Shown here piece by piece: positions 15,179 through 25,808 of a stretch of 64,000 nucleotides of DNA (position 1 is the first letter of the stretch; every line of letters starts with the position of its first letter). The DNA is from Candidatus Desulfofervidus auxilii (GTDB lineage Bacteria; Desulfobacterota; Desulfofervidia; Desulfofervidales; Desulfofervidaceae), in NCBI GenBank assembly GCA_030262725.1, contig JAJSZS010000010.1, positions 1 to 64,000 of the forward strand, in the 5' to 3' direction. Position numbers and translations under genes: made by a program. Under the pieces are notes generated by a model. The model was given only the letters and a program-made list of their open reading frames with translations, had not been told where the DNA came from and made no database searches.

Positions 15179-17817
15179 GTTAAAAATCTTTTTACTAATG
15201 CCTTTTCTTCCTCTATTGTCTTTATTTCACCATCCAAACGGGCTTTAAGCAAGTTTTCAAGAATAATTTTAAAAATTGGGCCAGGCTTAAGTCCCATTGC
15301 CTTTAAGTCATTGCCAGTTAAAAGGGGTTTAATTTGTCGCCATTGTGTAAAATATTGAGAAATTAATTTCTTTTTATTATGAGGCAATTTGGCCATTAAA
15401 TAAAGCAAAAATTCAGAAGGTATTTCTTTTAAACTGAAATAAACTTCACTTGGTTTTATTTCTTTCTTTTTTTGCCAAAGATAATAAAGCTCTAAAATCC
15501 TTTCTCTATATGAAATAAATGTTTTTCTTTTGCTTTTTAAAAAATCAATTCTATTTAAAAATGATTCTACTTCTTTCTTTTTAAAATTATCAATCAAACC
15601 TAAAAGATAAACCTCTTCTTTAGCATAATCCTCTTCAAGGTAAAGTAAATCATACCAAGATATAACAATTTTAATTTCTCTAAATAATTTTTCTAGGCTT
15701 TTTGTCCATCTTAATTTAGGATGAATCAATGGTAAGACATTAAGCTGTGCCAATTTTGCCATAATAGCACCTGGATCTGCTTCAAGAAAAATACATTTAA
15801 GCTCATGCCATATACGACTACCAGCAACATGTTCTAATGGATTTAATTTTAAAGACTCCTGCATTAAATCAAGCGTTTGTTTGCCGATTTTAAAGCCAAA
15901 TCTCTTTTCAAATCTGATTGCTCTTAAAATACGTGTTGGATCTTCAACAAAGCTTAAATTATGAAGTACTCTAATTATTCCATCTTTTAAATCACGTTGT
16001 CCTCCAAAAAAGTCTAATAATAATCCAAATTCCTTTGGATTGAGTTTTATAGCCAAAGTGTTAATAGTAAAATCACGACGATATAAATCCAATTTTAATG
16101 AACTTGTTTCTACTTTAGGCAATGCACCAGGAGACTCATAAAATTCTGTTCTTGCAGTAGCAATATCTAAGCGAAAACCATCTGGTAAGATAACTACTGC
16201 TGTGCCAAATTTTTCATAAGTATGAATATGTGCATTAGTTTCTTTACGCAATGCTTTAGCTAATTTGATCCCATTTCCTTCAACAACAATATCAATATCA
16301 AAATTTTCATGGCGAAGTAAAAGATCCCTTACAAATCCACCTACAACATAAACATTTTGTCCAAGTTTTTCTCCAGTTTCACCAATTTTTTTTAATAAAT
16401 CTATAATTTTTTTTGGTAATTGTTCATTTAATAAAGAAGTCACATATTTTTGATGAGGCTTTTTATCAAAATCAATACCTCCTAAAAACGCAGAAGGATT
16501 GGTTAAAAGATAATGCAAAAGATCTTTTCTAGTAATAACACCTATTAATTTGCCCTTTTCTATAACAGGCACAATTCTCTGTTTGTGCTGAAGTAAAGCT
16601 TCTTTTATTTCAACAATTGAGGCTTCTGGTGAAAGGGTTGGAAATTCGGTTGTCATAAATCTTCTGACCGGTTCATTTCCCAACTCATGATAAATTGCTT
16701 TGTCTATTACTGGTCGTGTGATGATGCCAACTATTTTTTCATTTTCTACTACAGGTAAAGCGTTTATATCGTATCTAACTAAAATTTTTTCTGCTTCCTT
16801 AATCTTTGTATCAGGATTGACCCATTTTACTGGATGAGACATAAGATCTTTTGCTACTTTTGGCTGTTTTATCTTTTCAGATAATATAGATAAGAGCTTA
16901 TTTTCTACTTGTATAAGCGTTAATCCTTTTACTACAGCTGAGGCAGCTGCTGGATGTCCACCTCCTTCAAAAGGTTCTAAAATCTCAGCTACATTTACTT
17001 CAGGCAATTTGCTTCTACCAACAATAAATATACGACGTTCTAATCTCACTAAAGCAAATAACACTGGCATATTTTCCATTTCCATCAATTGATGGACAAG
17101 AAATGCAAGATTACTTATATAGGTTTCACTAGAAAGTTTTGTAATAATAATGGGAATACCGTGAATAAAATGTGTTTTTGCCTCATGTATAAGTTCATGT
17201 AAAATGCTGATGTCAGAGGTGCTAAGACGATGAGTGAGAATTTCACTCATCATATTTAAATTTGCACCACATTCTAATAAATAAGCAGCTGCTTCCAAAT
17301 CTTCTTTTGTTGTAGAGCGGAAAGTAAAAGAACCTGTATCTTCATAAATTCCTAAAGCCATTAATGTAGCTTCTTCAGGAGTAATTTTGATTTTTTTCTC
17401 TTTTAAAATCTCAATCAAAATTGTAACTGTTGCTCCTACTGGCTTAATTATGCTGAAATCTAAAGGTATTTCTGGGTCAGGTGGTAAATGGTGATCATAT
17501 ACATGTACTTTTACTCCCTCTTTTTTTACTACTTCTGCTAATGCCCCAATGCGACTTAATTGACTTGTATCCACTAATACTATTTGTGTAATATCATTAA
17601 GGTTTATTTCTTTTAATTTTGTGAGTTGAAAGTATTCAATTGCTATATTTAACAAAAATTCTTTTACATTTGATTCTTGAGTAGTAGGGGCAATAGGGAT
17701 GGCATCAGGATAGAGTTTTTTAGCTGCTAACATAGAAGCAATACCATCAAAATCGGCATTTTCATGAGTGGCAATAACAGTGATGCCTTTATTTTGCACG
17801 TGGGTGGAAACGGACAT
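15175..17817 (-). CDS. DHH-CBS-tRNA nucleotidyltransferase fusion (probable A-adding type)
   Basis: An 880-residue fusion. The DHH phosphoesterase part has HENADFDG, VLVDTSQL and YDHH with a DHHA1 GGGHPAAA (residues 1-310). Two CBS domains follow (about 315-440). The class II nucleotidyltransferase part has VGGFVRDLLL, DIDIVVEG, RRDFTINTLA and EDPTRILRAIRFEKRFGF. The same architecture occurs in the A-adding enzymes of bacteria that split CCA addition between two proteins. A second nucleotidyltransferase is encoded at 47673-49067. The DHH part suggests an attached phosphodiesterase activity on tRNA ends or small RNAs. Confidence 0.88.
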   Translation of the reverse strand: MSVSTHVQNKGITVIATHENADFDGIASMLAAKKLYPDAIPIAPTTQESNVKEFLLNIAIEYFQLTKLKEINLNDITQIVLVDTSQLSRIGALAEVVKKEGVKVHVYDHHLPPDPEIPLDFSIIKPVGATVTILIEILKEKKIKITPEEATLMALGIYEDTGSFTFRSTTKEDLEAAAYLLECGANLNMMSEILTHRLSTSDISILHELIHEAKTHFIHGIPIIITKLSSETYISNLAFLVHQLMEMENMPVLFALVRLERRIFIVGRSKLPEVNVAEILEPFEGGGHPAAASAVVKGLTLIQVENKLLSILSEKIKQPKVAKDLMSHPVKWVNPDTKIKEAEKILVRYDINALPVVENEKIVGIITRPVIDKAIYHELGNEPVRRFMTTEFPTLSPEASIVEIKEALLQHKQRIVPVIEKGKLIGVITRKDLLHYLLTNPSAFLGGIDFDKKPHQKYVTSLLNEQLPKKIIDLLKKIGETGEKLGQNVYVVGGFVRDLLLRHENFDIDIVVEGNGIKLAKALRKETNAHIHTYEKFGTAVVILPDGFRLDIATARTEFYESPGALPKVETSSLKLDLYRRDFTINTLAIKLNPKEFGLLLDFFGGQRDLKDGIIRVLHNLSFVEDPTRILRAIRFEKRFGFKIGKQTLDLMQESLKLNPLEHVAGSRIWHELKCIFLEADPGAIMAKLAQLNVLPLIHPKLRWTKSLEKLFREIKIVISWYDLLYLEEDYAKEEVYLLGLIDNFKKKEVESFLNRIDFLKSKRKTFISYRERILELYYLWQKKKEIKPSEVYFSLKEIPSEFLLYLMAKLPHNKKKLISQYFTQWRQIKPLLTGNDLKAMGLKPGPIFKIILENLLKARLDGEIKTIEEEKALVKRFLT

Positions 17818-18682
17818 AAGTTTCCTTTAAATGAGTTTTAGTAATATGAGTATAAATTTCAGTAGTAGTTATAGAGGCATGTCCTAACATAGTTTGAACA
17901 GATCTTAAATCTGCCCCTCTTTCTAAAAGATGTGTGGCAAAGGAATGTCTTAATGTATGAGGGCTAATGGATTTTTCAATACCTGCCTGTATAGCATAAC
18001 GCTTTATAATTTCCCAAAATGCTTGCCTTGTAATAGGTTTTCCTTGATAGCCAATAAATAAATATGGATTTGAAGGAGAATTTGATAAGATATAACGTGC
18101 TTTTTCTAAATAAATATTCAATGCATTTATAGCTTTACTACCAATGGGAACCAATCTTTCTTTTGCTCCTTTGCCCATTATAATAATATAGCCTGCTTCA
18201 AGATTTATTTGATTTAGTTTTAATCTTACAAGTTCTGAAATACGTAATCCAGTGGCATAAAGCAATTCAAGCATAGCTTTATCTCTCAAACCGCGTATAG
18301 TAGTTGTATCAGGCTGTTCTAAAAGTCTTTCAACTTCTTCTAAACTCAATACTTGAGGCAATTTTTTTGGAAATTTTGGTGTTTCTGCTAAAGCAGCTGG
18401 ATTTGATGATAAGCGCTTTGTAAATACAAGAAAACGAAAAAATGTTTTTATGCCAGACAATATCCTTGCACGACTACGTGGAGAGAGGTTTTTTTTACTT
18501 AACCAATATATAAATTCATTAATTTCTTTTGGTTGAACATGAAGTAAACTCTTAATACCCTTTTCTTGAAGAAAAGAGAGAAATTTACTTAAATCTGTTG
18601 CATAAGCAGCAATTGTATGTTGGGAAAAGCCCCGCTCTAATAACAAAAAACGATAAAATTCATCAATTAATTCATATTCCAT
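17789..18682 (-). CDS. xerD: tyrosine recombinase XerD/XerC type
   Basis: A 297-residue recombinase with a core-binding N-domain (residues 1-90) and a catalytic domain carrying ATGLRISELVRL (Arg I), HTLRHSFATHL (H-x-x-R), LGHASITTTEIYTHI (His and the nucleophilic Tyr). Xer proteins resolve chromosome dimers at dif. Length and surrounding housekeeping genes favour Xer over a phage integrase. It overlaps the following gene by 29 bases. Whether it is XerC or XerD cannot be decided here. Confidence 0.87.
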   Translation of the reverse strand: MEYELIDEFYRFLLLERGFSQHTIAAYATDLSKFLSFLQEKGIKSLLHVQPKEINEFIYWLSKKNLSPRSRARILSGIKTFFRFLVFTKRLSSNPAALAETPKFPKKLPQVLSLEEVERLLEQPDTTTIRGLRDKAMLELLYATGLRISELVRLKLNQINLEAGYIIIMGKGAKERLVPIGSKAINALNIYLEKARYILSNSPSNPYLFIGYQGKPITRQAFWEIIKRYAIQAGIEKSISPHTLRHSFATHLLERGADLRSVQTMLGHASITTTEIYTHITKTHLKETYVRFHPRAK

Positions 18683-18713
18683 ATTAAATTTTTATCATAA
18701 AAGGGTGAGCCTG

Positions 18714-19514
18714 TCACTTTTTAAAAACAGCCTTAGCTGCTTCATATCCAATTTCAATTGCTTCTTTTCCTCGATGGAAATCAAATACACCAATGGAAGC
18801 TACATCTGGTTCAATTAAATAATCTGGCTTTTGTTTTTTTATTTCTATTTCTATAAGCACATTTTCTAAAATTAAAAGACTTTGCATGATAATGTTAATT
18901 AAACTCCACTCTTGTGTTGAATGTTCTATTTTTAATGAACGTGGTATAACATTAACTGCAATAACCTTATTTGCTCCCATTTCTTTTACTAGACCAATGG
19001 GAAGAGGTGTTGTCACTCCTCCATCTACTAATAGATGATTATTCCATTCTATTGGAGAAAATATACCAGGAATGGCAATGCTTGCCCTAATTGCTTTAAT
19101 TACTGAACCTTTGTTTAACTTTACCACCTTTCCAGTTTCAATATCAGTAGCTACAGCCAAAAAGGGGATTTTAAGTTTAGAAAAATCAATATCTCCAATA
19201 ATACTGATTAAATAGTTTTCTATATTTTTTCCAGATATTAAACCAGTTGAAGAAGGGATTGAGATAAAAAGACGCAACATTTTTTTAAAACCAATTTCTA
19301 AAGCCAATTTTTCTATTTCTTTAGCACTTAAACCTGAAGCATAAAGGGCACCAATCAATGCACCCATACTTGTGCCAGCAATAAAGTCTATTTTGATATT
19401 CATTTCTTCTAAAGCTTTTAATACCCCAATATGGGCTAATCCTCTAGCTGCTCCTCCACTTAATGCTAAACCTATTTTTGGCTTTTTCCAAAATTTAATG
19501 AATAATTTTACCAA
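18714..19514 (-). CDS. patatin-like phospholipase, RssA family
   Basis: A 266-residue serine lipid hydrolase. The oxyanion motif GGAARGLAHIG, nucleophile motif GTSMG and the catalytic Asp in VDGGVTTPLP are all present. It is about the size of the small RssA/YchK-type patatins, which act on membrane lipids. It follows lepB with a 20-base overlap and precedes xerD by 31 bases. Confidence 0.87.
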   Translation of the reverse strand: MVKLFIKFWKKPKIGLALSGGAARGLAHIGVLKALEEMNIKIDFIAGTSMGALIGALYASGLSAKEIEKLALEIGFKKMLRLFISIPSSTGLISGKNIENYLISIIGDIDFSKLKIPFLAVATDIETGKVVKLNKGSVIKAIRASIAIPGIFSPIEWNNHLLVDGGVTTPLPIGLVKEMGANKVIAVNVIPRSLKIEHSTQEWSLINIIMQSLLILENVLIEIEIKKQKPDYLIEPDVASIGVFDFHRGKEAIEIGYEAAKAVFKK

Positions 19515-20115
19515 TTCTTGACCATCTAATGTTGTAAAATGGTCTTTCCCAAGACCAATAAATAATAAATGCTTTTCCTAAGATATCATCTCTGTCTACA
19601 AAACCCCAAAAACGGCTATCATGGCTAGAATCGCGATTGTCTCCCAAAACAAAGTATTTGTGAGGTGGTACTATAACTGGGCCAAAATTGTCTCTAGGAA
19701 AGACATCACCTGGATAAATGCGTTCATCAGTAAAATAGGCATGGGGATCAGGATAGGGTTTGTCATTAATAAATACCTTTTTATTTCTAATTTCAATCTT
19801 ATCACCAGGCAATCCAATAACCCTTTTGATAAAATCCTTACTCCGATCAACAGGATAGATAAAAACAATTACATCCTCACGTTGAGGATCTTTAAACTCC
19901 ACTATGGTTTTGTTTATAAAAGGAATCTTAATACCATAAATAAATTTGCATACAAGGATATGATCCCCTACAAGTAAAGTAGGAATCATAGAGCCAGAAG
20001 GTATTTTAAAGGCCTGAACAATGAAAGAGCGGATAAAAAGGGCAAGTACTATAGCAATAAGAATAGATTCTGCCCATTCACGAAGTTTTGCTTTTTGTTT
20101 TTTTACTCTTTCCAA
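19495..20115 (-). CDS. lepB: signal peptidase I
   Basis: A 206-residue type I signal peptidase. A single transmembrane segment (about 18-33) precedes PSGSM with the nucleophile Ser42. The general-base Lys97 lies in FIKRVIGLPGDKI, and GDNRDSSHDSRFWGFV is the family's C-terminal signature. It cleaves signal peptides on the periplasmic side of the inner membrane. It sits two bases downstream of lepA, the classical lepA-lepB order. Confidence 0.94.
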   Translation of the reverse strand: MERVKKQKAKLREWAESILIAIVLALFIRSFIVQAFKIPSGSMIPTLLVGDHILVCKFIYGIKIPFINKTIVEFKDPQREDVIVFIYPVDRSKDFIKRVIGLPGDKIEIRNKKVFINDKPYPDPHAYFTDERIYPGDVFPRDNFGPVIVPPHKYFVLGDNRDSSHDSRFWGFVDRDDILGKAFIIYWSWERPFYNIRWSRIGKIIH

Positions 20116-20117
20116 TT

Positions 20118-21920
20118 TTATCCCCTTTCTCTTGAAAATACTGTTAAAAATGCCTCTTGTGGAATAGTAACTAATCCAAGTTGTTTTAAACGCTTCTTCC
20201 CCTCTTTTTGCTTTTCTAAAAGTTTCCTTTTACGAGTAACATCCCCACCATAACATTTTGCTGTTACATCTTTACGTAATGGAGGTATACGTTCACGTGC
20301 AATTATTCTTCCTCCAATAGCTGCTTGAATAATGACTTCAAATAATTGGCGAGGAATTAAATCTCTTAAACGTTCTACAAGCTTTTTCCCCTGATAATAT
20401 GCCTTTTCTTTATGAACAATAAGAGAAAGGGCATCTACAGGCTGACCATTAATAAGGATATCTAATTTAATAAGAGGCGATTCTTTATAACCTATAATTT
20501 CATAATCAAAAGAAGCATAACCTCGACTTAATGATTTTAACCTATCATAAAAATCTGTTAATATTTCAGCAAAAGGCAATTCATAAATAAGAATAACGTG
20601 TTTTTCTGATATAAATTTCATTTCTATTTGTCTGCCTCGCCTTTCTTCACAAAGACGTATAATATTACCTAAAAATTCAAGTGGCACATGAATTTCTGCT
20701 TTAACAATAGGCTCAAGTATTCTTTTAATTTTTACTGGAGATGGTAACTTAGCAGGATTATCAACTTCTATTGTTTTGCCATCAGTCAATTCTACTTTAT
20801 AAACTACGGAAGGAGAAGTGCTAATTACAGAAAGGTTAAACTCTCTTTCCAATCTTTCTTGTACAATCTCCATATGCAACATACCAAGGAAACCACATCT
20901 AAAACCATAACCTAAAGCTGCCGAAGTTTCAGGTTCAAAGACAAAGGCAGAATCATTTAAATTTAGCTTTATTAAAGCTTCTTTTAAATCTTCATATTCT
21001 TTAGGATCAGAAGGATAAAATCCTGCAAATACAACAGGTTTTACTAATTTAAAACCAGGTAAAGGTTTTTCTGCAGGCTTAGTAGCTGAAGTAATAGTAT
21101 CACCAATGCGAGCATCTTGTATGGTTTTTATTCCAGCCTTAACATAACCCACTTCACCAGGTCCTAATTGATTGACAGGTTTTTGCCAAGGAGTAAATAC
21201 ACCGATTTCACTAACTTCATAAATCTTTTGAGATGACATTAATTTAATCTTCATGCCTAATCTAATAACACCATTAACTACTCGAATAAGGACAACAACC
21301 CCTTGAAATGGATCAAACCAAGAGTCAAAAATAAGTGCTTGTAAAGGCATTTCTATATTTCCAATAGGAGGAGGGATACGTTTTACAACTGCTTCAAGTA
21401 CTTCCTTTGTACCAATTCCTTTTTTAGCGCTAGTAAGGATGACTTCAGAGGTATTAAGACCTAAAACTTCTTCAATCTCTTTTTTGACTCTTTCAGGGTC
21501 TGCATTAGGTAAATCAATCTTATTAATTACTGGTATAATCTCAAGCCCCTCTTCTACTGCAAGATAAGCATTTGTTACTGTCTGTGCTTCTACTCCTTGA
21601 ACTGCATCTACTAAAAGGATAGCTCCTTCACAGGCAGCAAGACTACGAGAGACTTCATAGGTAAAATCTACATGTCCTGGTGTATCAATAAGATTTAATA
21701 TATAATCTTTACCATCTTCTGCTTTATATTGAAGACGGACAGTTTGAGCCTTTATGGTAATTCCTCTTTCTCTTTCTAAATCCATTTGATCTAAAAATTG
21801 TTCCTTCATCTTTTCAGGAGGTACAGCTTTAGTAAGCTCTAAAATTCTATCTGCCAAAGTAGATTTACCGTGGTCTATGTGAGCGATTATGCAGAAATTT
21901 CTAATATTTTTCACTTTCAT
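20118..21920 (-). CDS. lepA: elongation factor 4 LepA
   Basis: A 600-residue translational GTPase. G1 [16 protein letters not shown]2/G3 [11 protein letters not shown] and DTPGHVDF, and NKID give the G domain; EF-G-like domains and a lysine-rich LepA-specific C-terminal domain ([19 protein letters not shown]) follow. LepA binds the ribosome and aids biogenesis and stalled-elongation recovery. It overlaps the ROK kinase gene by 20 bases and precedes lepB by two. Length and order are standard. Confidence 0.96.
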   Translation of the reverse strand: MKVKNIRNFCIIAHIDHGKSTLADRILELTKAVPPEKMKEQFLDQMDLERERGITIKAQTVRLQYKAEDGKDYILNLIDTPGHVDFTYEVSRSLAACEGAILLVDAVQGVEAQTVTNAYLAVEEGLEIIPVINKIDLPNADPERVKKEIEEVLGLNTSEVILTSAKKGIGTKEVLEAVVKRIPPPIGNIEMPLQALIFDSWFDPFQGVVVLIRVVNGVIRLGMKIKLMSSQKIYEVSEIGVFTPWQKPVNQLGPGEVGYVKAGIKTIQDARIGDTITSATKPAEKPLPGFKLVKPVVFAGFYPSDPKEYEDLKEALIKLNLNDSAFVFEPETSAALGYGFRCGFLGMLHMEIVQERLEREFNLSVISTSPSVVYKVELTDGKTIEVDNPAKLPSPVKIKRILEPIVKAEIHVPLEFLGNIIRLCEERRGRQIEMKFISEKHVILIYELPFAEILTDFYDRLKSLSRGYASFDYEIIGYKESPLIKLDILINGQPVDALSLIVHKEKAYYQGKKLVERLRDLIPRQLFEVIIQAAIGGRIIARERIPPLRKDVTAKCYGGDVTRKRKLLEKQKEGKKRLKQLGLVTIPQEAFLTVFSRERG

Positions 21921-22860
21921 TTCCCAGCTTCTGTTTCACTAAATAGCATGCGCCATAAATACCAGCCATATCTCCCAATTTTGTTTTTAAAATCTCTACT
22001 TCCCCATAATTAATAGATAATAATTCATACATTAATGTTTCTTTTAAAGGGCCTATAAATGCATCCCAAGCATCACTCATTCCACCACCAATAATAACAG
22101 TATTAAACCCAAATATATTGCACAAATTGGCGATTCCTATTCCTAAAGCCCAACCAACTAAATAGAATAAATAGTTAGCTAAAATATCACCTCTTTTAGC
22201 AGCCGTAAAGACATCTTTAGCTGTAAATTTTTCTTTTTTATTTAAAATTGAAGGCATGCCTGCCTTAATATGTTTTTCAGCCCTTCTGACAAGCCAACCA
22301 GCTGAAGCAAATGTTTCAAGACATCCTTTACGTCCACAAAGACACCTTTCTCCATTTGGATCAATCTTCATATGACCAATTTCTGCTGCACTAGAATAAC
22401 CACTAAAAAGACGATTTTCATAAACAATACCTCCACCTACACCAGTACCTAATGTAAGTAAAAAAAAGTTTTTCTTTCCTCTACCTGCCCCTTGCCAGGC
22501 TTCTCCTAAAGCAATAAGATTAGCATCATTTTCAATAAAAATAGGTAAATTTGGCAAATTTTCTTTTAGAGTAGAAACAAGAGAAATATTGCGCCAACCT
22601 GGTAAATTGGGAGAAAAACAAACAATACCTTCTTTTGGTCTTAATATTCCAGCAATACCAATACCTATACCTAAAAGATTTATTTCTGAATAAGAATTTT
22701 TTATTTTTCTTATAAGATTATAAATTTTTTCAACAACAGTTTTTACACCTTTTTTGGCTTCAGTAGGCTCTTTATAGAAATCAATAATCTCTCCATTTTC
22801 TGATATTAAACCACAACGTAAATTTGTGCCTCCTATATCAAAACCAATAAAACCCTTCAT
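21901..22860 (-). CDS. ROK-family sugar kinase, probable glucokinase
   Basis: A 319-residue ROK protein. The ATP motif [15 protein letters not shown] starts the protein, GTGVGGGIV is central, and [17 protein letters not shown] is the zinc-binding ROK signature. No helix-turn-helix domain is present, so it is a kinase rather than a repressor. Glucose phosphorylation is the best guess and fits the glycogen genes in the window. It overlaps the HAD gene by four bases. Confidence 0.85.
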   Translation of the reverse strand: MKGFIGFDIGGTNLRCGLISENGEIIDFYKEPTEAKKGVKTVVEKIYNLIRKIKNSYSEINLLGIGIGIAGILRPKEGIVCFSPNLPGWRNISLVSTLKENLPNLPIFIENDANLIALGEAWQGAGRGKKNFFLLTLGTGVGGGIVYENRLFSGYSSAAEIGHMKIDPNGERCLCGRKGCLETFASAGWLVRRAEKHIKAGMPSILNKKEKFTAKDVFTAAKRGDILANYLFYLVGWALGIGIANLCNIFGFNTVIIGGGMSDAWDAFIGPLKETLMYELLSINYGEVEILKTKLGDMAGIYGACYLVKQKLGNESEKY

Positions 22861-23426
22861 AATTTATTTATTATTTCTAAAATTTCCTTTAACCTTTTGA
22901 TCCTTTTTCCTACCTTTACATAACGATTCCATGGTTGATCATAGACAAAGATCTTCATTTTAGGCATTTCCATAGCAATTTTTGTAATTACATCAGGTCT
23001 ATCTTCTACAAAAAAGCACTTATGGCTATTTACGCAATAATTTATCTTTTCTTGAGGATTTGTAACAATGAGTTGATCAAAATAAAAGTCATTATTTTTT
23101 AACCAATAAAAAGTAAGCTCACGCAAATAAGGAGGACGCGCTGTCACAAAAATAATTTTCCATCCTGCCTTACTTAAAATCTCTGTTACTTTAGCTGCAT
23201 CAGGCATAGGAGGGATATTAATATAAAAATCTGGTTGGGTAAATTTTGTTAAAAGGAATTCTATTTCAAATTCATTGAGCCAAGAAAGACGAGTAATTTC
23301 ATATTCAGTAATGTCTTCTATTCTTACCCAAGGTTTATTTAACTCTTTTTGAACTATCTCTATCATAGCTGTGCCTGTATCCGCCACTACACCATCTATA
23401 TCAAAAAAACCAATTTTCTCTTTCAT
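22857..23426 (-). CDS. HAD-superfamily phosphatase (deoxyribonucleotidase-like)
   Basis: A 189-residue HAD enzyme. Motif I is FDIDGVVAD near residue 8, motif II VTARP near 95 and motif III FVEDRPDV near 138. The small cap and size resemble the 5'(3')-deoxyribonucleotidase-like NagD-independent group. It overlaps trpD and the ROK kinase gene by four bases each. The substrate is unknown; the trp context may be coincidental. Confidence 0.78.
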   Translation of the reverse strand: MKEKIGFFDIDGVVADTGTAMIEIVQKELNKPWVRIEDITEYEITRLSWLNEFEIEFLLTKFTQPDFYINIPPMPDAAKVTEILSKAGWKIIFVTARPPYLRELTFYWLKNNDFYFDQLIVTNPQEKINYCVNSHKCFFVEDRPDVITKIAMEMPKMKIFVYDQPWNRYVKVGKRIKRLKEILEIINKL

Positions 23427-24436
23427 TTTGCCATTTTTATCAATTTCTCTAATTTTTCATAAGCCTTTTTACTCTTTATAACCTCTTTAGCCAAATCAAT
23501 ACCATCTTCCCAATTTTTAACTAAATTAGTGATTTTAAATACAGCCGCTGCATTAAGCAACACCATATCATATTTTGCTCCTTTTTCTTTATCTAAAAGA
23601 ATATCTTTTAATAATTGAGCATTATATTCTCTATCCTTACCTTTTATTTCCTCTTCAGAAGCTATATTTAAACCAAAAGATTTTGGGTTAATTTCATATT
23701 CAAATATTTCTCCTTCCTTTAATTCAGCAATATATGTTTTTCCTGTAATTGTAATTTCATCATATCCACCTTCACCATGAACAATCATAGCCCCCTTTAA
23801 ACCTAAATTTTTTGAAACATGAGCTAATGGAGAAAGCCATTTTTTATCATATACTCCTATTACTTGATGGGTAGTTTTTGCTGGGTTGGTAAGAGGACCT
23901 AAAATATTAAAAATTGTGCGTAATCCCAATTCTCTTCTAGGAGAAAGGGCATATTTCATGGCTGGATGAAACTTTGGGGCAAAAAGGAATCCTATACCTA
24001 TTTCATCAATGCACCTTGCTACTTTTTTTATATCTAATTCTAAATTTATACCCAAAGCCTCAATGACATCAGCACTCCCACAATGGCTTGAGACAGAACG
24101 GTTCCCATGTTTAGCTACCTTTAATCCAGCTCCCGCTACAACAAAGGCAGTAACTGTTGAGACATTAAAAGTATTCTTTCCATCACCTCCAGTGCCACAT
24201 GTATCTACTAAAGGTTTATCTCTTTTAACTTCTATTTTATATGCCTTATCCCTTATAACCTTTGCTGCAGATGTAATCTCAGTTATTGTCTCACCTTTCA
24301 TACGTAATGCTACTAAAAATGCACCAATTTGGGCTGGTGTAGCCTTTCCTTCCATTATGGCTGACATAAAATAAGTCATCTCATCCTTATCTAAATCCTT
24401 ACCTTCAACTAATTTCCCCAAAATACCCTTTAACAT
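23423..24436 (-). CDS. trpD: anthranilate phosphoribosyltransferase
   Basis: A 337-residue TrpD, the second step of tryptophan synthesis, joining anthranilate and PRPP. The PRPP site GTGGDGKNTFNVST, the KHGNRSVSS anthranilate site and NILGPLTNPA are conserved. It lies one gene after trpG, separated by a VKOR-type gene, and starts eight bases after that gene's stop. trpB, trpA, trpC and trpF are not in this window. Confidence 0.95.
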   Translation of the reverse strand: MLKGILGKLVEGKDLDKDEMTYFMSAIMEGKATPAQIGAFLVALRMKGETITEITSAAKVIRDKAYKIEVKRDKPLVDTCGTGGDGKNTFNVSTVTAFVVAGAGLKVAKHGNRSVSSHCGSADVIEALGINLELDIKKVARCIDEIGIGFLFAPKFHPAMKYALSPRRELGLRTIFNILGPLTNPAKTTHQVIGVYDKKWLSPLAHVSKNLGLKGAMIVHGEGGYDEITITGKTYIAELKEGEIFEYEINPKSFGLNIASEEEIKGKDREYNAQLLKDILLDKEKGAKYDMVLLNAAAVFKITNLVKNWEDGIDLAKEVIKSKKAYEKLEKLIKMAK

Positions 24437-24444
24437 AATACCTC

Positions 24445-25236
24445 CTATTTGCAGGTATTAAGACCACAAGTTCCTTGTGGTTGATAAAAAAACAGTTCAG
24501 GAAATTGTTTCTTTTCTATCCCTTGCAAAATACACTGCTCTCCTACAAAGATTTCTTTTTTTCCTTTTTCCTCTATCAAAAGCACAGGTACTTCTTTTAT
24601 CCCTAATTTTTTAAGTAAAAAAGAACATCTTTCTGCTTCACAGACATAAAGTTTTAAATCTCCTTTATAATGATTTAAAAAATAATTAAGTAATTTTTTA
24701 CAATGTGGACAATTTTCCTTTACAAAAAGATACCATTTATCTTTTGGATTACCTTTTATATAGCAAATTTTTGCCATTTCTTCTAAAGTGCCTGTCATTG
24801 GCAAAATCAAATAAGTAGCAAATATTACCATAATAAGGCTTACTATGCCTGCTAATGCTGTAAGGCGATGATAGGTAAAGAGATAAATCAGAGTAATGAT
24901 TAAAAAAAGAGTGCCAACAATAAGACAAAAGCTACATAAATGAGAAAGGAAAAAAAATTGAATTCCTATTAAATAACCCTCAACAGAAAGCACACCAATT
25001 AAAATAATATCTATTATAGGAAATAGATTCCTTTTTTTAGATAAAAAAAATAATAAAGAAAGAACTAGAAATATAGTTGTTCCAATAATCAATATAAAAT
25101 TTTCATTACGAGCTAAACCCATAGCAAGTTGGCATCCTTCAGTTTGACATATAGATTTACCCTGTTGTTTGAGAAATAGTTCCAATATAATAAAAAATGC
25201 CCCAAAAAGATTTAATCCAATAAGTATGCGTCTCAT
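24445..25236 (-). CDS. VKOR-thioredoxin fusion (vitamin K epoxide reductase family)
   Basis: A 263-residue membrane protein. Four or five hydrophobic segments hold the loop cysteines CQTEGC (about residues 30-36) and the active-site CSFC (near 100). A periplasmic thioredoxin-like domain with NCPHCKKL (near 175) and VPVLL follows, ending in a Cys-rich tail. VKOR fusions pass disulfide electrons to quinone and catalyse disulfide formation, replacing DsbB/DsbA. It overlaps trpG by four bases and precedes trpD by eight, so it is embedded in the trp operon. Confidence 0.87.
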   Translation of the reverse strand: MRRILIGLNLFGAFFIILELFLKQQGKSICQTEGCQLAMGLARNENFILIIGTTIFLVLSLLFFLSKKRNLFPIIDIILIGVLSVEGYLIGIQFFFLSHLCSFCLIVGTLFLIITLIYLFTYHRLTALAGIVSLIMVIFATYLILPMTGTLEEMAKICYIKGNPKDKWYLFVKENCPHCKKLLNYFLNHYKGDLKLYVCEAERCSFLLKKLGIKEVPVLLIEEKGKKEIFVGEQCILQGIEKKQFPELFFYQPQGTCGLNTCK

Positions 25237-25799
25237 TTTAGATTTAAAAAATTTTCAAGTAATTTTAAACCATCTTCTGTAAGAATGGACTCAGGATGAA
25301 ATTGTACCCCTTCTATTGTATATTCTTTATGACGAATGCCCATAATTTCATCATCTTCACTTATAGCACTAACTTCTAAACAGGAAGGTAAACTTTGTCT
25401 TTCAACAGCAAGAGAATGGTATCTAGTGGCAATAAATGGATTTTTTAACCCTTTGTAAATAGTTTTTTCATCATGAAATATATTTGAAGTCTTCCCATGC
25501 ATAATATGCTTTGCCTGAATAATTCGACCCCCAAAGGCAGCAGCAATAGACTGATGTCCCAAACATACACCAAGAATAGGAATTTTTCCAGCAAAATGTC
25601 GAATAGCTTCTATAGAAATACCTGCCTTCTCAGGTGTACAAGGACCAGGTGAAATAACTAAATAATCTGGTTTTAAATCTTCTAATTCTTTTATCTTTAT
25701 TTGATCATTTCTAAAAACTGTTACTTTTTTACCAAGCACTTCGAAATACTGAACCAAATTATAAGTGAATGAATCATAATTATCTATAACTACTAACAT
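25233..25799 (-). CDS. trpG: anthranilate synthase glutamine amidotransferase subunit
   Basis: A 188-residue class I amidotransferase. The nucleophile Cys is in [15 protein letters not shown] near residue 79, and the His/Glu pair in [13 protein letters not shown] near 170. It supplies ammonia from glutamine to TrpE; the same protein may also serve PabB. It starts nine bases after trpE and overlaps the VKOR gene. Confidence 0.94.
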   Translation of the reverse strand: MLVVIDNYDSFTYNLVQYFEVLGKKVTVFRNDQIKIKELEDLKPDYLVISPGPCTPEKAGISIEAIRHFAGKIPILGVCLGHQSIAAAFGGRIIQAKHIMHGKTSNIFHDEKTIYKGLKNPFIATRYHSLAVERQSLPSCLEVSAISEDDEIMGIRHKEYTIEGVQFHPESILTEDGLKLLENFLNLK

Positions 25800-25808
25800 A
25801 TCTTACTC

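Noticed and set aside
17789-18682. Integrase of the tRNA-Arg island
   Set aside because: It lies 16 kb away within a housekeeping run and has the length and motifs of a Xer recombinase, so it is unlikely to belong to the island.
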